A stretch of DNA of 64,000 nucleotides from Sipunculus nudus. Lineage: Eukaryota; Annelida; Sipuncula; Golfingiida; Sipunculidae. Below, piece after piece: positions 1 through 17,970 of this stretch. Below the pieces are notes generated by a model that was given only the letters and a program-made list of their open reading frames with translations, made no database searches and was not told where the DNA came from. Where the stretch lies: the NCBI GenBank assembly GCA_026874595.1, contig CM049311.1, forward strand, positions 5,681,676-5,745,675, written 5' to 3'. Every line of letters begins with the position of its first letter. Positions within the stretch are counted from its first letter, which is position 1. The translations under genes were made by a program, and so were the position numbers.

Positions 1-460
1 TTTTTGGACCAGACGATGTCAAGCGAACATCAACCAAAGCAAGGTGTATGTGTTATTGTTATTACTTATATATGACAATTGACACGCTGATCAAAAGTAT
101 GTAATCGAATTTCAAGAATTTCAATTCAGGAATAAATGAGACAACAAAATATAAATTATATTCACTGGATTAAAGTAACCTTGATAGTAAGATTGTTTCA
201 GTAACATTTTGTCAATCAGGTATAGAATTTAAGGTTAAGTAAACCTATTCCATGTGCGTTTGTTGTGTGATGGAAGATTTCATCCAGATCCAAGACTTTG
301 TCCTGATTTGATTTGCTGGTAAACATGTGACATCATGGACTGAATTTTATCAACAACTCAGATCTAGTAATGAATGTTGTTTTTATTCTCTGCTGAAAAT
401 TTGGGACCGACAGAGGCAGAAATACTGTGCTTTTACTGTGATCTAGAATTTTTAGTCACA

Positions 461-485
461 GGGGATTTCCCAGTGTGTGACGTCA
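461..485 (+). promoter_or_regulatory. NF-kB-type and CRE consensus sites side by side
   Basis: GGGGATTTCCC (461-471) matches the kappa-B consensus, and TGACGTCA (478-485) is a full palindromic CRE. They are six bases apart. No gene is recognised nearby, so function is speculative. Confidence 0.3.
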
Positions 486-1254
486 CTGCCGAGGTGACAG
501 TGCTCATAGATGTGCCAATAGTTTTTGAACAAATCACACAACCTCATGTTTTTAGTGGGAAAATAGATAGAAAAAATGTTTTTCCTCCAGGAATTGGGCT
601 TGTTTTATATAAAATCTATATTAATATTGTTTTTTCATAGGCAATTATGTTACATGAAAATATAATGACATTTGGAATACGTTTGCTTGACCTGAAGTGC
701 TTTGCAGAGAGACATCTGGTGGGGATTATGGGCTTTATTGTTTGGACACCCTCGATGGTCAGCCGAAAGCTGCAAATTATGCTGCGTCAGGCAAAGAGAA
801 GAGGGTTTATTCCAGTTATGGAATGCGAAATATTATAATTAAAATTGAGAAATATTTAAAAATATTTTACAAACAGATTTGATCTTTCCTTGGTACAATT
901 TCTAGTCACCAGATGACACTTGCTCATGAACATCTCAAAGAAAGTAATACAATCATTTATATTGCATTATCCCAACTTTATTTTAGGGATGGTAAATATG
1001 ACCTAAAGAACAACACTTTAATCTACATTTCTATTACATCAGGCTCACAGCGACCAAGCTCATCTAAACATATTTTGAATAAGAATGCCATAAAGGCTAG
1101 ACAAAATATGCCAGCTATATATCAATTTTTAACGTCTGTATTCTATCAATGTAACACACTATAGATTTCAGGGGACGGATCAGGAAATTCGAGAACAGGG
1201 GGGCGCTAAAATGGGTTGTTGGTTGATGGGTTAAATTTTTGTAATGTAAATGTA

Positions 1255-1279
1255 ATATATATATATATATATATATATT
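1255..1279. repeat. (TA)n microsatellite
   Basis: A run of TA of about 24 bases. Confidence 0.8.
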
Positions 1280-1604
1280 ATATTATTTTTTATTATTATT
1301 TTTATCTCACCTATATCACCATGTTTTTCTTAGAGCTAATTAGAGGTACATTGGGGAGGGGATGGGAGGGGGTGCCCCTTTTTCTGAACAATGATTCTCT
1401 TAAATCCCTTTTCAAAACGTAGTCAAGCTTTACGGGGTGAGGGTATTTTAACGTGTGGCCGGCTTTAATAATTATATTTTTACATGTGATAAGGATATTA
1501 ACTGGAAAATAACACACTGATGTCAAAGGTGAAAATGGCATCTACGTTTATAAAACTAGAATTACTTGTAAAAGTTGACATTTTGCCATTTACAAACGTA
1601 GATG

Positions 1605-1910
1605 TCTTCTGTGATCTAAACAGCGCACCGGATCCAGAAGAGCACAGATCGTGAGTTCGAGTACCGGCCGAGGAGCCGTGAAATTTTTCACGGTTGATTC
1701 CAACTCAGACTGAACTCTTAAGGTTAAAGTTGCCCATTTACCTACCTTTTGAAAAAGAATTAAAGTGGCTTTCTCTGTGTATATATTAATGATCTAATGG
1801 TAAATTTATCATAGTCTATTGTATAACCAGCGCAGTAGAGATCTTTTTATGATGATTAGCGCTATATAAAAAATAAACTATCTATCTATCTAAAGTATAT
1901 ATCTATCTAA
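1605..1910 (+). repeat. tRNA-derived SINE
   Basis: A GTGATCTAAACAGC A-box-like start, a GAGTTCGAGTACC B-box-like segment at about 1653, an unrelated body, and a tail AGCGCTATATAAAAAATAAA followed by (CTAT)n. This head-body-simple-repeat-tail layout is that of tRNA-derived SINEs. It is preceded by an 11-base perfect inverted repeat (1539-1549 with 1594-1604). Confidence 0.55.
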
Positions 1911-3454
1911 TTTGAGTTGTGAAAAGATCTTATAATGCCTTCGTGAAGCATGTTTGAATTTCTTTATCAACAACATATTTGTAAACAGAAATGTAGACAA
2001 ACGGGAAAACATGTAACCTTAGGTGGGATATATGCGGAGTTAGAAAGGTCACTTGTTGAAAAACGCATTTGGCAAAGCTCTGACTTGTCTGACCTGCCGC
2101 CAAATGCCCTCATATACTATAAACCCGTTGATATATACAAAACAAGCAGCCTGTGTGCGTTGATGTTTACTGGCCTATTTTTGTAAAAGCTCCAAGGGAT
2201 TACCTTTAGTTTATACAGGTCAGATTAGTTGATTGGGCCTTTTATCTGTTATCTGGAAGGTCATGCATGCCTCACTCACAGGCGAATACAGTTTTGAGTG
2301 TTCCTAGGTGTTGACCCAACAAAGTGTAATAACGGAAATTTAAAGACTCTTTCCCTCGTTAAAGAAATATTTGGAGGCTATCTTATTAGGGCTTAAATCA
2401 CACAGCTGTTCATTAATAACCTCAAAATATGAACTGGAAAGTAATAAACTGTGGATGATTAAATAATCAATTTAATAATTGCTCGGTAATAAAAAAAACC
2501 TGGGAAAAATGAAAATTAATACGAATAAATGGGGAAAGAAATAGATAAAATGAGAGATGTTTCAGCTCAACGGGGGTGGGGGCCCTCTTGATCCGCCACT
2601 GGATTTATAATTATTCGTGTTTGTTTTAATCTTGCAGTGTATCAATATTCACGAAGCTGAAAGTTGGACTGGCCTGCCTCCAGTTACATAAAACAAGACC
2701 CTCGCCATGAATCATAATCTGGATTCTTATACATAACAGCTGTTTTTGCGTCTGTTTTTAAAGTTAATTTTGTTAAAATAACATGATTAAAGGTAAACAA
2801 CGGGTTTTGAGATATTGTCATACATTTTGATATGATCCCACTTAAACGTATCTTGCTCTTACTGCATGGCTGCTTAAAATCGTGTACCATTTAAAATTAA
2901 AAATTTTCAAAATTATAAAATATCATATGTAAATAATGTGATTTTCATAAATACATATATCATTAGAAAGAACACTGCACCATGTATAAAATGATATTAA
3001 TTTTAAATGTCTTTTTGGTTCATTTTGTTGTAGAGAATTTCGCCAGGGATTCTACCTTCATACGTAATGAAAGAAATAAGAAGATCATGTTTTTTTTTAT
3101 TTTGCAATGTAACATATATCAGGACTAACATTAGAGTTTTGTCAACGTTAGTTCATTTTAGAAAATATGACACACATAGTAGGTTCCAAATTGACAATAT
3201 TTCAAGATTATTATGAAAATGGCGGGAATTCAACTCGGGTGTTTTTGGAGCTAAGTGGAGCGACCTCTGGTGGAGAATGCATAATATATACGAAAAGATA
3301 TCTTGCGGTTAGAAAGGGGCACAGGGCAGCCTCCGCACAGAATCAAGATCTCTTGAGACAAATGATAGGCCCCTGCAATTGCTTGTTCACCCGGCACTCT
3401 ACTCCAGCGGCCTTGAGGCAAATTCTGCATACAAGCATGGCGGACCACATGGAC

Positions 3455-3542
3455 CCGGACCACTCGGAACTCCTCTGCCGAAGTGTTTTCTCCTGAGACC
3501 ACCCGAAAATGAAGCGAGGTGTTCCGAGTGGGACCCGGACGT
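3455..3542. repeat. GC-rich inverted repeat (hairpin)
   Basis: CCACTCGGAACTCCTC (3460-3475) pairs with GAGGTGTTCCGAGTGG (3516-3531) at 15 of 16 positions around a 40-base loop. GGACCCGGAC is repeated directly at 3451-3460 and 3531-3540. It lies in a locally CG-richer patch (3250-3640) in otherwise AT-rich sequence. Confidence 0.6.
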
Positions 3543-3994
3543 CATCACAATTCATTCACATTTACCAAACATGTGTTTAAACCGGATGGCTTGTGGTATT
3601 TGTTTATATACATCCAAAACGCCGGGTAACCGATAAAAAGTTTAACCGGCCGCAATGTACTTTCCCGGGTTTTACGAAATTTCATAAAAAAAAAAGACAA
3701 TAATGTCATTTTTAATCGTTATATTTTGAATTAATTTAGTCAATGTATGCTTAGATAAGCTCCACTGACTTAATTATTGTAAACATTTCAAATCCGATGC
3801 GCAATAGCTCGATCTTGGCGGAGAAGCATGCTGTGTGAATGAGAGTGTGCAGGAGGTTTCACCTTCATTAATAGATAGACCTTCTGTGTGGTAAATGGGA
3901 ACAGGGAACAGAGGGAAACATGCTGGGTCCTATTGCTTGCCCCTATACGAATGTATAATAAATAATGTATTACTTACTACAGTTATATATATAT

Positions 3995-3998
<4 letters not shown>

Positions 3999-4039
<41 letters not shown>
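3999..4039. repeat. (GA)n microsatellite
   Basis: Forty-one bases of uninterrupted GA. The Arg-Glu open frame across it is an artefact. Confidence 0.9.
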
Positions 4040-4043
<4 letters not shown>

Positions 4044-5699
4044 ATGGGTGAGGCAGAAAGATTATTTTTCGATGGTGAATGGGCGATCTGTACATGTTGG
4101 TGTGTGTAAGTAATGACATTTTCCGCAATATGAATATTATCGATTATTATTATAATTATTATTATTACTATTAACTTCATTTAAATTTAAAATATTTATT
4201 ATAGTAGCCCTTTGCGTGGTAGACGATATTTCTGATAATAAATGCTGACCCAAATACTAAACTTCCCAGAGGTTGTTTTCTAACCGGAGATATAATAGTA
4301 CATGGTTGCAGTGAGCATCATTCATTGGTCAGTATATCGAAAACATTATTGCTCCCAGTCTAATAGTCTGAAAATGGCACATTGATAGTGCAGTTTTCCC
4401 TAAAATTTACATTGTTTGCATCATTTCCTTCAACCTGTTTTGACAGCTAATCAAAACAGACTAAAAGCTTTCTTCCTGACCCAAGTTTTTCTACTTAAAC
4501 CACCCATCTAGGTACAGAATGTGGAAAACACAGGGTCTCTAGTTTATACCAGCTGTCAAGGTTCTCCAGGGAAAACAAGAAATTACATGTTGATATAATA
4601 TTTGTAGAGGACCAGAGCAAGCACTCTCCTTTCTACAGATTTTCTACTTAATTACCGCCAGATTATACACGTATGTGAGCAGGGACCTTGATGCTCTACC
4701 TGGAATAAATAATGGCCACACACGTGTTTAGTCACAGCGACTGGGCCTAATTAGGGTTCTGAGGCACAAGCTAAATCTGTCTGTCTGTCTCTTTCTTTCC
4801 CTCCCCCATACACACACGCACGCGCACACACATATACTTAACACGTATACATAAGCAATTCTTATATCACAAATTAGAATGACGAGTTGAAACGCTTAGA
4901 CATATCAGATATTTAAAAATGTGAAATAAACATGGTTCCCCATGTTGTGTATAATGTTGTAAAAGTTATAATAATTAAAAAAAAATAAAAAATTATATAA
5001 TAATATTTTTATTACCAACCTGAAAGATATATACCCTACTACACGATAATTGTTATTGATAACTTTACTGCAGTAATGTGACGAGGGAAAACCTTATGTT
5101 CAAGTCAGTAATAAACTAAATAGCTTTTCGAAACCTTTATACATAAAAAGAACTAAACAAAATACCGCTGTTAAATATGATTACTCTTGTTAAGGCAGTC
5201 TGGTACGACCCTGCTCTTTTTTATGATTTGTTTTACCCCTCAATATTTACATGCATACAAATTTTCATGCTTAGAGTAGCTGATTTAGAGAGCTGTCAAT
5301 ATAAATTATTTACACGGTCTAGCCAATTTGTAGTATAATCTGGTCTTACAAACTGGCATTCATTTTATAATCATTTGTACAAACTCCACCTATTTATCTA
5401 TTAAGAGGTAGTGCTACACTTAATTTATTCTTCTGAGTGAGCGCGCAGGGGCGGATTTGGGAGGGGCGATATTTTATAATGTAAAATCTGGGAAATATAA
5501 CAATACATGCTTAATATCGGAAAAACCGAGTTTGGGTTTCGCATCCTTTTAAACTGTCAATGATTCCACCATTACAGTCTGAATTTTCAAAATGTTTTTA
5601 CACTAGTTATATCACCCACCCATATCTCTCCCCTCAACGCTGAACTGAACCCACTTTTCTCGTGCGAGCTCTGCTGATAGGGATGCACCGAAGCGAGGC

Positions 5700-5972
5700 T
5701 ATTAGTGACAAATGAGTAACTAGACGAAGCAAGATTTGTTCTCTCATCCCTAAGAAATAATTTTGATTGACGTGCGTTATACAGCTCTCTGATTATCAAT
5801 TCCAGCCTACACGCTCCATCAGACCCAGATCAGCTAGGACTTTCTTAAACCTTTGCAGGCTACTCCTACTCACATTAGCTGTTCTGCCAGGACACGTAAC
5901 AGTCCAGCCTTGCAGTCTTGAGAATCTTAGTTTTCGAAGTTGTTGATCCTCACCACCAACCATCCAGCCAAA
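5700..5972 (+). promoter_or_regulatory. presumed promoter and 5' UTR of tubulin gene A
   Basis: This sequence lies directly upstream of the one-codon first exon. I find no good TATA box at the spacing seen in genes C-E (about 117-126 bases before the start codon) and no CCATGG core or CGTCACGG block. The start codon context is CCAAAATGG. The promoter is therefore of a different type from those of C-E, or the transcription start is elsewhere. The assignment rests on position only. Confidence 0.35.
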
Positions 5973-8057
<2,085 letters not shown>

Positions 8058-8174
8058 GTCCTCACTGAAATGTGAAACTATAATTTTCTTCTTAACAGTA
8101 ACCAGTTACTTTGATTCATAGTTGTGAAGAAAGAGTGCCAAAATTAATCATAAACAATCGTCGTCATAGAAATC

Positions 8175-8180
8175 AATAAA
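8175..8180 (+). terminator. AATAAA polyadenylation signal of gene A
   Basis: A canonical AATAAA lies 118 bases after the TAA stop of gene A, in AT-rich sequence. It gives a short 3' UTR, as in genes C and D. Confidence 0.7.
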
Positions 8181-8434
8181 CTATGTATCTAATATATAGT
8201 TTCTTTGATTGTATTAGGATGGGCACTGTATGGCAAAACTGAGATTACGTATTAAGTGTTGCGTTAAAGGTATACGACTTTGTACATTATTCGCACGTTA
8301 TATTTCGATGAACCCAGTCTGTATGGTGTGGATAGGTGGCCAATTTAAATTTGAGTATGAAGAACATGGAGGGGAAGGTTTTAGAAAAGGCAGACCTTCC
8401 TTGTATCCCGGGTATCCTTGGCCACAGTGATGTT

Positions 8435-8745
8435 GCTCTCGTCCAGACTCGTACTCGGACTCGAGAAGCCTAGACTTTTCCTTGTACCCTCACTCGGAAG
8501 TAGGGAATCGAGAAATCAAGCTTTAGGTTCGAATCGGGACATATATATAACTATATATGCAAGGATAATATGAAATAGGCCTGTTTACATATATACAAGA
8601 AAATCTTTACTGGACTCGGACTCGGATTTGGACTCGGGTTCCAAATGACTCGGACTCGAAGAGGGTGGACTTGGATTCGAGCCTGAAGGATTCGAGTGGC
8701 TCGCACTCGGATTTGAATATAGTGTGGACTCGACTACAACATTGC
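8435..8745. repeat. GGACTCGG-rich dispersed repeat, copy 1
   Basis: Dense ACTCGGACTCG words in two blocks (8440-8540 and 8610-8745), separated by an AT-rich spacer. The second block is closely similar to 12040-12155 (GACTCGGGTTCCA, ATGACTCGGACT, GGTGGACTTGGA). Confidence 0.65.
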
Positions 8746-11639
8746 TTGGCCATTAGACGGGACAGACGTTGCAGATGAAAACTTCTAGTGCTGAGTTTAT
8801 GCATGAGATTTCATTTTGAAATCTCTTAACCATTCAATCCTTTCTTAACCTAATGTAGCCTTGACAACATGATCAAGCAGACATTTAAACTTTACTGGAC
8901 ATTGTTTTCTTACAGAGATTTCACGTCTGCTTTTGTCATGATTCGTGTTGTCATTCTGACGTGGTCGGAGATCTCTCAAATCATCTGAAGGGTAATGGAA
9001 TTGATGACGCGAGTGATATTTTAGTGTTTTTATGTAATGAGGTTTTAACCGGCTTTTCATTGTCCTTCAACTAAGAGTAAACAGATCTTCTTGACAAATC
9101 CCAGTGAAAACCTCTTTGCCTCCACGTTCCTTGTCAAACAACCAGGAAGTGCCTGTTCTCGGACGTATTGTTCTTACATATCTTGCTTAATCACTTTGTG
9201 AATATAAGGTCTTCCAGCGCAGAGAAGTAAGAAAAATACAGTAGGATCTTGCAGTTTTGTTAAGGCACGATACTTTGGAACCATCCCTTTAGTAGTAAAC
9301 CCACTTAACAAGACAGTTAAGTGTAATATGATTAACCCCTATAATGGCTAGGCTTACGGGTTAATCCCAGCTGGGAGCAAATAGTAACTCCTGAAGTATT
9401 TCTTTTTTGTCTTCGATCTCATACAGGTTATTTAAAATAGCCTTGAAGACTTGTGACAGCAGGAGTTTAGTGGGTATGTAAAATAGCCGCACCCATGAGC
9501 GATTTCGAGATATTGGGATAAATAAGGGTTCGATAAGGGCGCTGGGACAGGGTCCAGGCAGGAATCTGTCTGTGGAGAGAGCAGGATGAAAAAGGGGCGT
9601 GTATCGGCAAAATGTAGACTGGTAATTTCTGTACCAAGCCCAAATCCTCAAATTAAAACAGGATAACTCAACGGTTTCACAACACTGGCGACACCTATAG
9701 ACGACCACTGTAACAGAGGAACTTTGTGTTCAGTGCAGGTAATCATCTTTAGTCATATCTCAGGTGTTTTTATTAATTTTAAATTATACCACCAGGAAAC
9801 CCAAACACACCACAATGTCGATAAGCGATGCGCATGCCTATGGGAAATTATACTCGTTAAATATTTGTTTTATCGATACCCTCGCTTCCGAAACCATTGA
9901 ACGTAAGTTATCAGGACGGTTATTTTAAGTCGCAACAGTTTTTATGTAAAGTGTAAAATATTAAGCACTTATAATAAAATAATATAATAAGAATGAAATC
10001 TTGTTTACAAACGATAAAAATAAAATTAGGAATTCAGCATTAATGAGACATTGACATATAATATCGTCCAATTTCGAACGAATACAGGGAGTGACAGTAA
10101 TACCGGAAAGACAATAAAGGAGAGACCAAACATCGTCCACGTTAAATTCTCTGGAAAAAAAGTATTACACATACAAGTAAATACGCGTATTCGATTGGCA
10201 ATTTTTCGTGAAGTAAATTTAAGCTCCGCCCACCTGCGCAGTGACCAAAAAGAGTTTCAGGGAATAGTACCAATCGAATGACTTTTTGCTGCATGGAAAT
10301 ATGGCTGTCCCAGTATATATATCGAGACAGACGTACAACCCTCGTTAATAACATAATATGAAGCCATAATATGTGTTTAGTTGTTAAATAGTTTACTTTT
10401 GAGTACAAAAGCAATAAAGATCTCATTTTATATAGCTGATCATAACCTAATGCAAATATTAAAATTTGAGCGCTGAACGATCACGGAAAAAAGTGAAGTT
10501 TCGTGCCTGTGTGGGCTGTCGTCCACGCTCACGCGTTCCAGACCTGACTGTAATCATGTATGGCCCGAAAGTTTATGAAGGTTTACAAATGCTGTGTTGT
10601 ATGGTGAAGTTTTTTTAATGCATGGTTAAACTGCGGCAAATTGCTAAATTTCACGTCATAAAATGATGAATAAAAATGGATTCTTGAACGCTGTATTGTA
10701 TGGCATTCAACGCTATTGTGCAGTGGCCTATTGGGCGGCCTAAATTTGATAACGTGATTATTTCACCAAACTTATCGCATCCTAAAATTCGTGAAGTACA
10801 GTGCTTCACGGAGATACTTCCCCCTGCCAATCGAACACAAAACATGTACTTTGCGGGTTGACCGTGCTCCACGACAAGGCCCATCGAATATGGCTAATGG
10901 TAAACTGGTTATAATAATGGCAAGCAGATGGCGCTAAGGTTCTCGTTTCATTGTACTGGTTTGTATTTGGAAATCTTTCCCAGTGATATTCAATCAGGGA
11001 CGAGGTTGGGGTTTATACAGTTTCCCCCCCCCCCCCCCATATTTTAGCAAGGGAGGATGGTCAATGTATTCACCCCCTTTGGTTTTCAGAGAATAATATT
11101 TAAATATATATAGGAAATGAAATATATAAATAATTAGAATTACAGACTATGAATCCTTTTCTGAGTTCCTATGAATATTGTGTGTATATAAAAAGTTGCC
11201 ACCACTTTGATAAATCTCCGAGTCATCCCCCATACTTGAGACAACTTGAAGCCACAGTATTTAATTCATTATAACTTTGCGATATCAAGGGAGAGACAGG
11301 TAGACAGTTTGCACTTGTAGACTATAAAAATATACCCGTCTCCATCGCCCGTGCTTCCTGGATAATTCATGGATTTTTCCATACAGAAAATAAACCACCT
11401 TCTCTTTAAAATAGCAAAATGTGAAAATGGCACCTGAATGAGTGTATTAATTGTTTGCTTTGCATATACTTTTGCAATTTGAGCAGCAAAGCTTCATAAG
11501 CGTAAACTGGTTGCATCACATGTCAGCTCTTTCCGCCAGAACAAAGGCAATCAAATGAAAGGGTGAATTAATCTCCGATTTGACCATTATAAATAAACTG
11601 ATCTATCTTGCAATGACGAGGAATCATAAATAAACACAT

Positions 11640-11790
11640 TAAATTGATCCAGACCAGTGACGGGGGACTCAAGCCAGGACACGAGTCACTGTTCAATTGG
11701 ACTAGGAATTGGATTCGAGGTCCTCGACTCGGAGTCCTGGACTTGGAGGTAAGGACTGGGGAAATCAGGCCGAGGCTCTCTCGAATAAAA
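11640..11790. repeat. GGACTCGG-rich dispersed repeat, copy 2
   Basis: Contains GACGGGGGACTCAAGCCAGG and TCCTCGACTCGGAGTCCTGG. It is the same word family as the copies at 8.6 and 12.1 kb and may form one interrupted element with 12040-12155. Confidence 0.55.
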
Positions 11791-12039
11791 AAAAAAAGAA
11801 GTTCTGTCACATATTATTTAGACATTTATAATATGTTGAAACTATAAACAGGATATTAGAAAAAAAAGATTAAAGAGAAAAAAATGGTATATATACCAAC
11901 CTTGAACTCGACATCATAAGCTAAATGTAATTAAGCAGTCAAGTTAAAACCAATTGTAAAACTAACTGATAAATCCTATGGTAATTTCCATTTTACTTAT
12001 AGTATTTTCCATTTTAAATTTCGTTTAATAAGGATATTT

Positions 12040-12155
12040 GATTGAACTCGGACTCGGGTTCCAGATGACTCGGACTAGAAGAAGGTGGACTTGGACTCGA
12101 GCAGCCTGGACTCAGACTTGCACTCGGACTCGGTTTGATGAGGACTTGACTACAT
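12040..12155. repeat. GGACTCGG-rich dispersed repeat, copy 3
   Basis: Closely similar to 8610-8745 over most of its length (AACTCGGACTCGGGTTCCAG, GGTGGACTTGGACTCGAG, GAGGACTTGACTAC). Confidence 0.65.
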
Positions 12156-12579
12156 CCCGATTCAAATTACTGTATAAATTTATTGGTTTTCTTTGGGTGT
12201 AAACATATAACCTTGTAGAACCGTTTATACCTCTTTTAGATAGCAATATGAGAAACAGACCAACCAACCAAGTAGCTTACCAATCAAAGACGAATCCATA
12301 TTAATGATAACAGAGTCTATATCTTTTCAAGAGCCATAGTAACAATTATTGGTATCAGCGACTGTTCTGAGAATGTGCACTGCAGTATAAATTGATCAAA
12401 AACGATAGCAAAAGAGGGTAGAGTCACCGGAAAGATGGTCGTAACGTAAATATCCTTCTTAAGCCAATTTTATTTTTTTTAAACTATGTCTGCTAAATTG
12501 GTTTTAAGAAACTGTAAAAGACATATCACGTTCAAACGTTCACGTTCAAGCTATGGATTACAGACATACACGTCGTGTA

Positions 12580-12775
12580 CTTAACGGGCGGATTGAAAGG
12601 GGGGGGGGGGGGGGGGGGTGCGCCGGGGGCTAAATAATAAAAAGCAGCGCCGGATTTGACTGTAAGTCTGTATGCTAGAGTTATGTTAAGTGGCTATACA
12701 TACAGTCCCGGCACACTTGTTTAACTGTGCCAAGGTTTTGCCCCCCCCCTTTCTAAGTTCCTGTTTCCGCCCCTG
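12580..12775. repeat. short GGGGCGG-ended palindromic repeat
   Basis: GGGCGGATT followed by a G run (left) and a C run followed by CCGCCCCTG (right, 12767-12775) bracket about 200 bases. It is the same type of terminus as at 1169, 5447 and 42980, so it is probably a MITE relic. Confidence 0.35.
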
Positions 12776-13011
12776 GATGTAGAATACACATTGATTGGCT
12801 ACCTCCTGATAATGTACATGCCACAATATCAGGCCGAAGAATAATCATTCTGCTGAAGTTTTTTAAAGGTAATTGAAATAAAACATCAGTGGAACTGCTT
12901 ATGGATAATCAAACCACAATCATCAATATACTTACCCGAAGAGAGCGCTCGGGTCATTAATCATGCCTTAGCATGCGACAGAGAGAAAATCATATACATG
13001 TGCAAGTACAC

Positions 13012-13017
13012 TTTATT
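13012..13017 (-). terminator. possible AATAAA signal of gene B
   Basis: On the minus strand this is the first canonical AATAAA I find after the gene B stop, about 550 bases downstream. No closer canonical signal was seen, so the true 3' end may use a variant hexamer. Confidence 0.3.
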
Positions 13018-13563
13018 AATTCAAAAGCATGTGTGATCCGATAATATATGAAACGTCACAACCGTAGGTATCCCGAAATGACTTGTACTCCTGATGAGCA
13101 GTTTTAGATATGTTGTACATAGATATGTATATAAGTTTAATTTTCAATATATAATAAAGACAAGTTATTGCATACTGTATAAGTTGCGCTATAGAAATAA
13201 ATATATTTTTATATGCTCACGTTTACACATATGGATAAATATGTTACACTAAGAAAATTTAAATGACCAAAAAGGTTTACAGGCATTGCTGACGGCATGC
13301 AGTTTGAGCGTTAATAGGTTGGTGAAATTTTGACACTGATGCGATTGGCAAATGCACTGAACCAATTGGAGCTAGTTATACTTCCGACAGATACTTCCCA
13401 TTATCATTCAAAGACTGGCGGAAATGTTAACTTTTACGGCAAGACTCGAAAAATGTGGTTATGTCGGCGGAGTTCTGTAACTAATAAAGGCAAAAACGTC
13501 GTGGCCTAGACTGGACGAGGTTCCGAACACACGCGCCCCCTCGTGAGTGATGGTCTTACTATT

Positions 13564-17020
<3,457 letters not shown>

Positions 17021-17260
17021 TTTGGATGAGTATATTGAAGTAAAACACACTTGGGACAGTTGATCCGGAGTCCCTCCTCACAGACCGGCTTGCGATGTAC
17101 CCAGGGAGAAAATGAAGTAATACAGCTACACACCTCGGTCTGTAGGAATGTTGATTGTGGTTACCATGGCAGCCTTGATAGTTACCGGAAACACTCCAAA
17201 AACAATCCATCGAAACATTTGGTCCACGGTCTCGCATGACCTGTCAGATATGCGCTTTAT
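17021..17260 (-). promoter_or_regulatory. upstream region of tubulin gene B with X-box-like site
   Basis: Read on the minus strand, GCTGCCATGGTAAC (17173-17160) matches every position of the X-box consensus RYYNYYATRRNRAC, bound by RFX/DAF-19 factors that drive ciliary genes. It lies about 140 bases before the start codon, within the range typical of such sites. No TATA box is seen where C-E have one. The match is direct observation; regulation by RFX is inferred. Confidence 0.5.
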
Positions 17261-17550
17261 TGAGCAGTCAGTGCTGACAAGTAGTGAAAAAAAATAAGCG
17301 CCTAGGTGGCAAAGCAATGAAAAAGGAATGTGGCTTCACAAGCGTGCATAGCATGCTGTGAACAGCTTCCTGAAAGTTACTATGGCATCCCATGCAATAA
17401 TAATGTGCTGTGGAGGTGCTTAAGCTAAACACGATATTTCACTGATTTAATAGAGCTGAAGTATTGACTACTTAATTAGAATTAAGTCAATTATAGTGTA
17501 TATAAAGTGAATAAAGTAATCAATTTCAAAATGTTTCAAAGATCGAATTA

Positions 17551-17554
<4 letters not shown>

Positions 17555-17597
<43 letters not shown>
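17555..17597. repeat. (GA)n microsatellite
   Basis: Forty-three bases of GA upstream of gene B. Confidence 0.9.
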
Positions 17598-17599
<2 letters not shown>

Positions 17600-17794
17600 C
17601 ATCTGAAAAATGGTCGCTTAACCAGGAAGGCCTACGGTAAGGCTGTATTTTCAGAAAAAAGAAAAGATTTTGAGATTCTGGGACTAACTCCTATTTTTGC
17701 TGTTTCACTTGAACGTTTAAGCTTCAACTGAGGTAAAAGTGCCGGAAAAATAGAGTGTGTACATTTTGCAAATAACATACATTCACCGATTTCT

Positions 17795-17970
17795 GTGGTT
17801 GAGGTTTAGAGCATAGGGCTTAAAGGCGGAAGGTCATGAGTTCAAATCCCTGGCAAGGAGCGGTAAATATTTCATGGTAGGTCCCAACCCAGGGTGAGCG
17901 TTCTGCAGACTTCACGGGAAGGCTTTGTCGCACAGCCGCGTGTCACTCACAAACGAATGATTCTTTTGAG
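17795..17970 (+). repeat. tRNA-derived SINE-like fragment
   Basis: GGTTGAGGTTTAGAGCATAG resembles an A-box region and GAGTTCAAATCCC a B box. The following GTGTCACTCACAAACGAATG segment resembles CCTCACTCACAGGCGAATAC at about 2268-2290, suggesting a shared SINE body. Confidence 0.45.

Larger units (their letters stand above)
1169..2601. mobile_element. candidate hAT-like non-autonomous element containing a SINE
   Basis: CAGGGGACGGATCA at 1169-1182 and TGATCCGCCACTG (2589-2601) are imperfect inverted repeats of the CAGTGGCGGATC type. The flanks (ATAGATTT and GATTTATA) do not form a clean 8-base duplication. The 1.4 kb between them holds a (TA)n tract, an inverted repeat and a tRNA-derived repeat. 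Support is weak; the ends may be independent fragments. Confidence 0.3.
1..5699. other. intergenic, left of gene A
   Basis: No gene is recognised. It contains the kappa-B/CRE pair, a candidate MITE with a SINE, the 3.5 kb hairpin, a (GA)n tract and a GGGGCGGATT repeat end at about 5448. Open frames here are short and match nothing I know. Confidence 0.6.
8181..13011. other. intergenic between convergent genes A and B
   Basis: No gene is recognised. It contains three GGACTCGG repeats, a poly-C run at about 11024-11038, a poly-G run at about 12599-12618 and a GGGGCGG palindromic relic. An open frame on the minus strand at 9361-9708 (115 codons) resembles no family known to me. Confidence 0.6.

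Noticed and set aside
9361-9708. 115-codon minus-strand frame
   Set aside because: No recognisable domain, no splice context and no paralogue. The length is possible by chance in this GC range.
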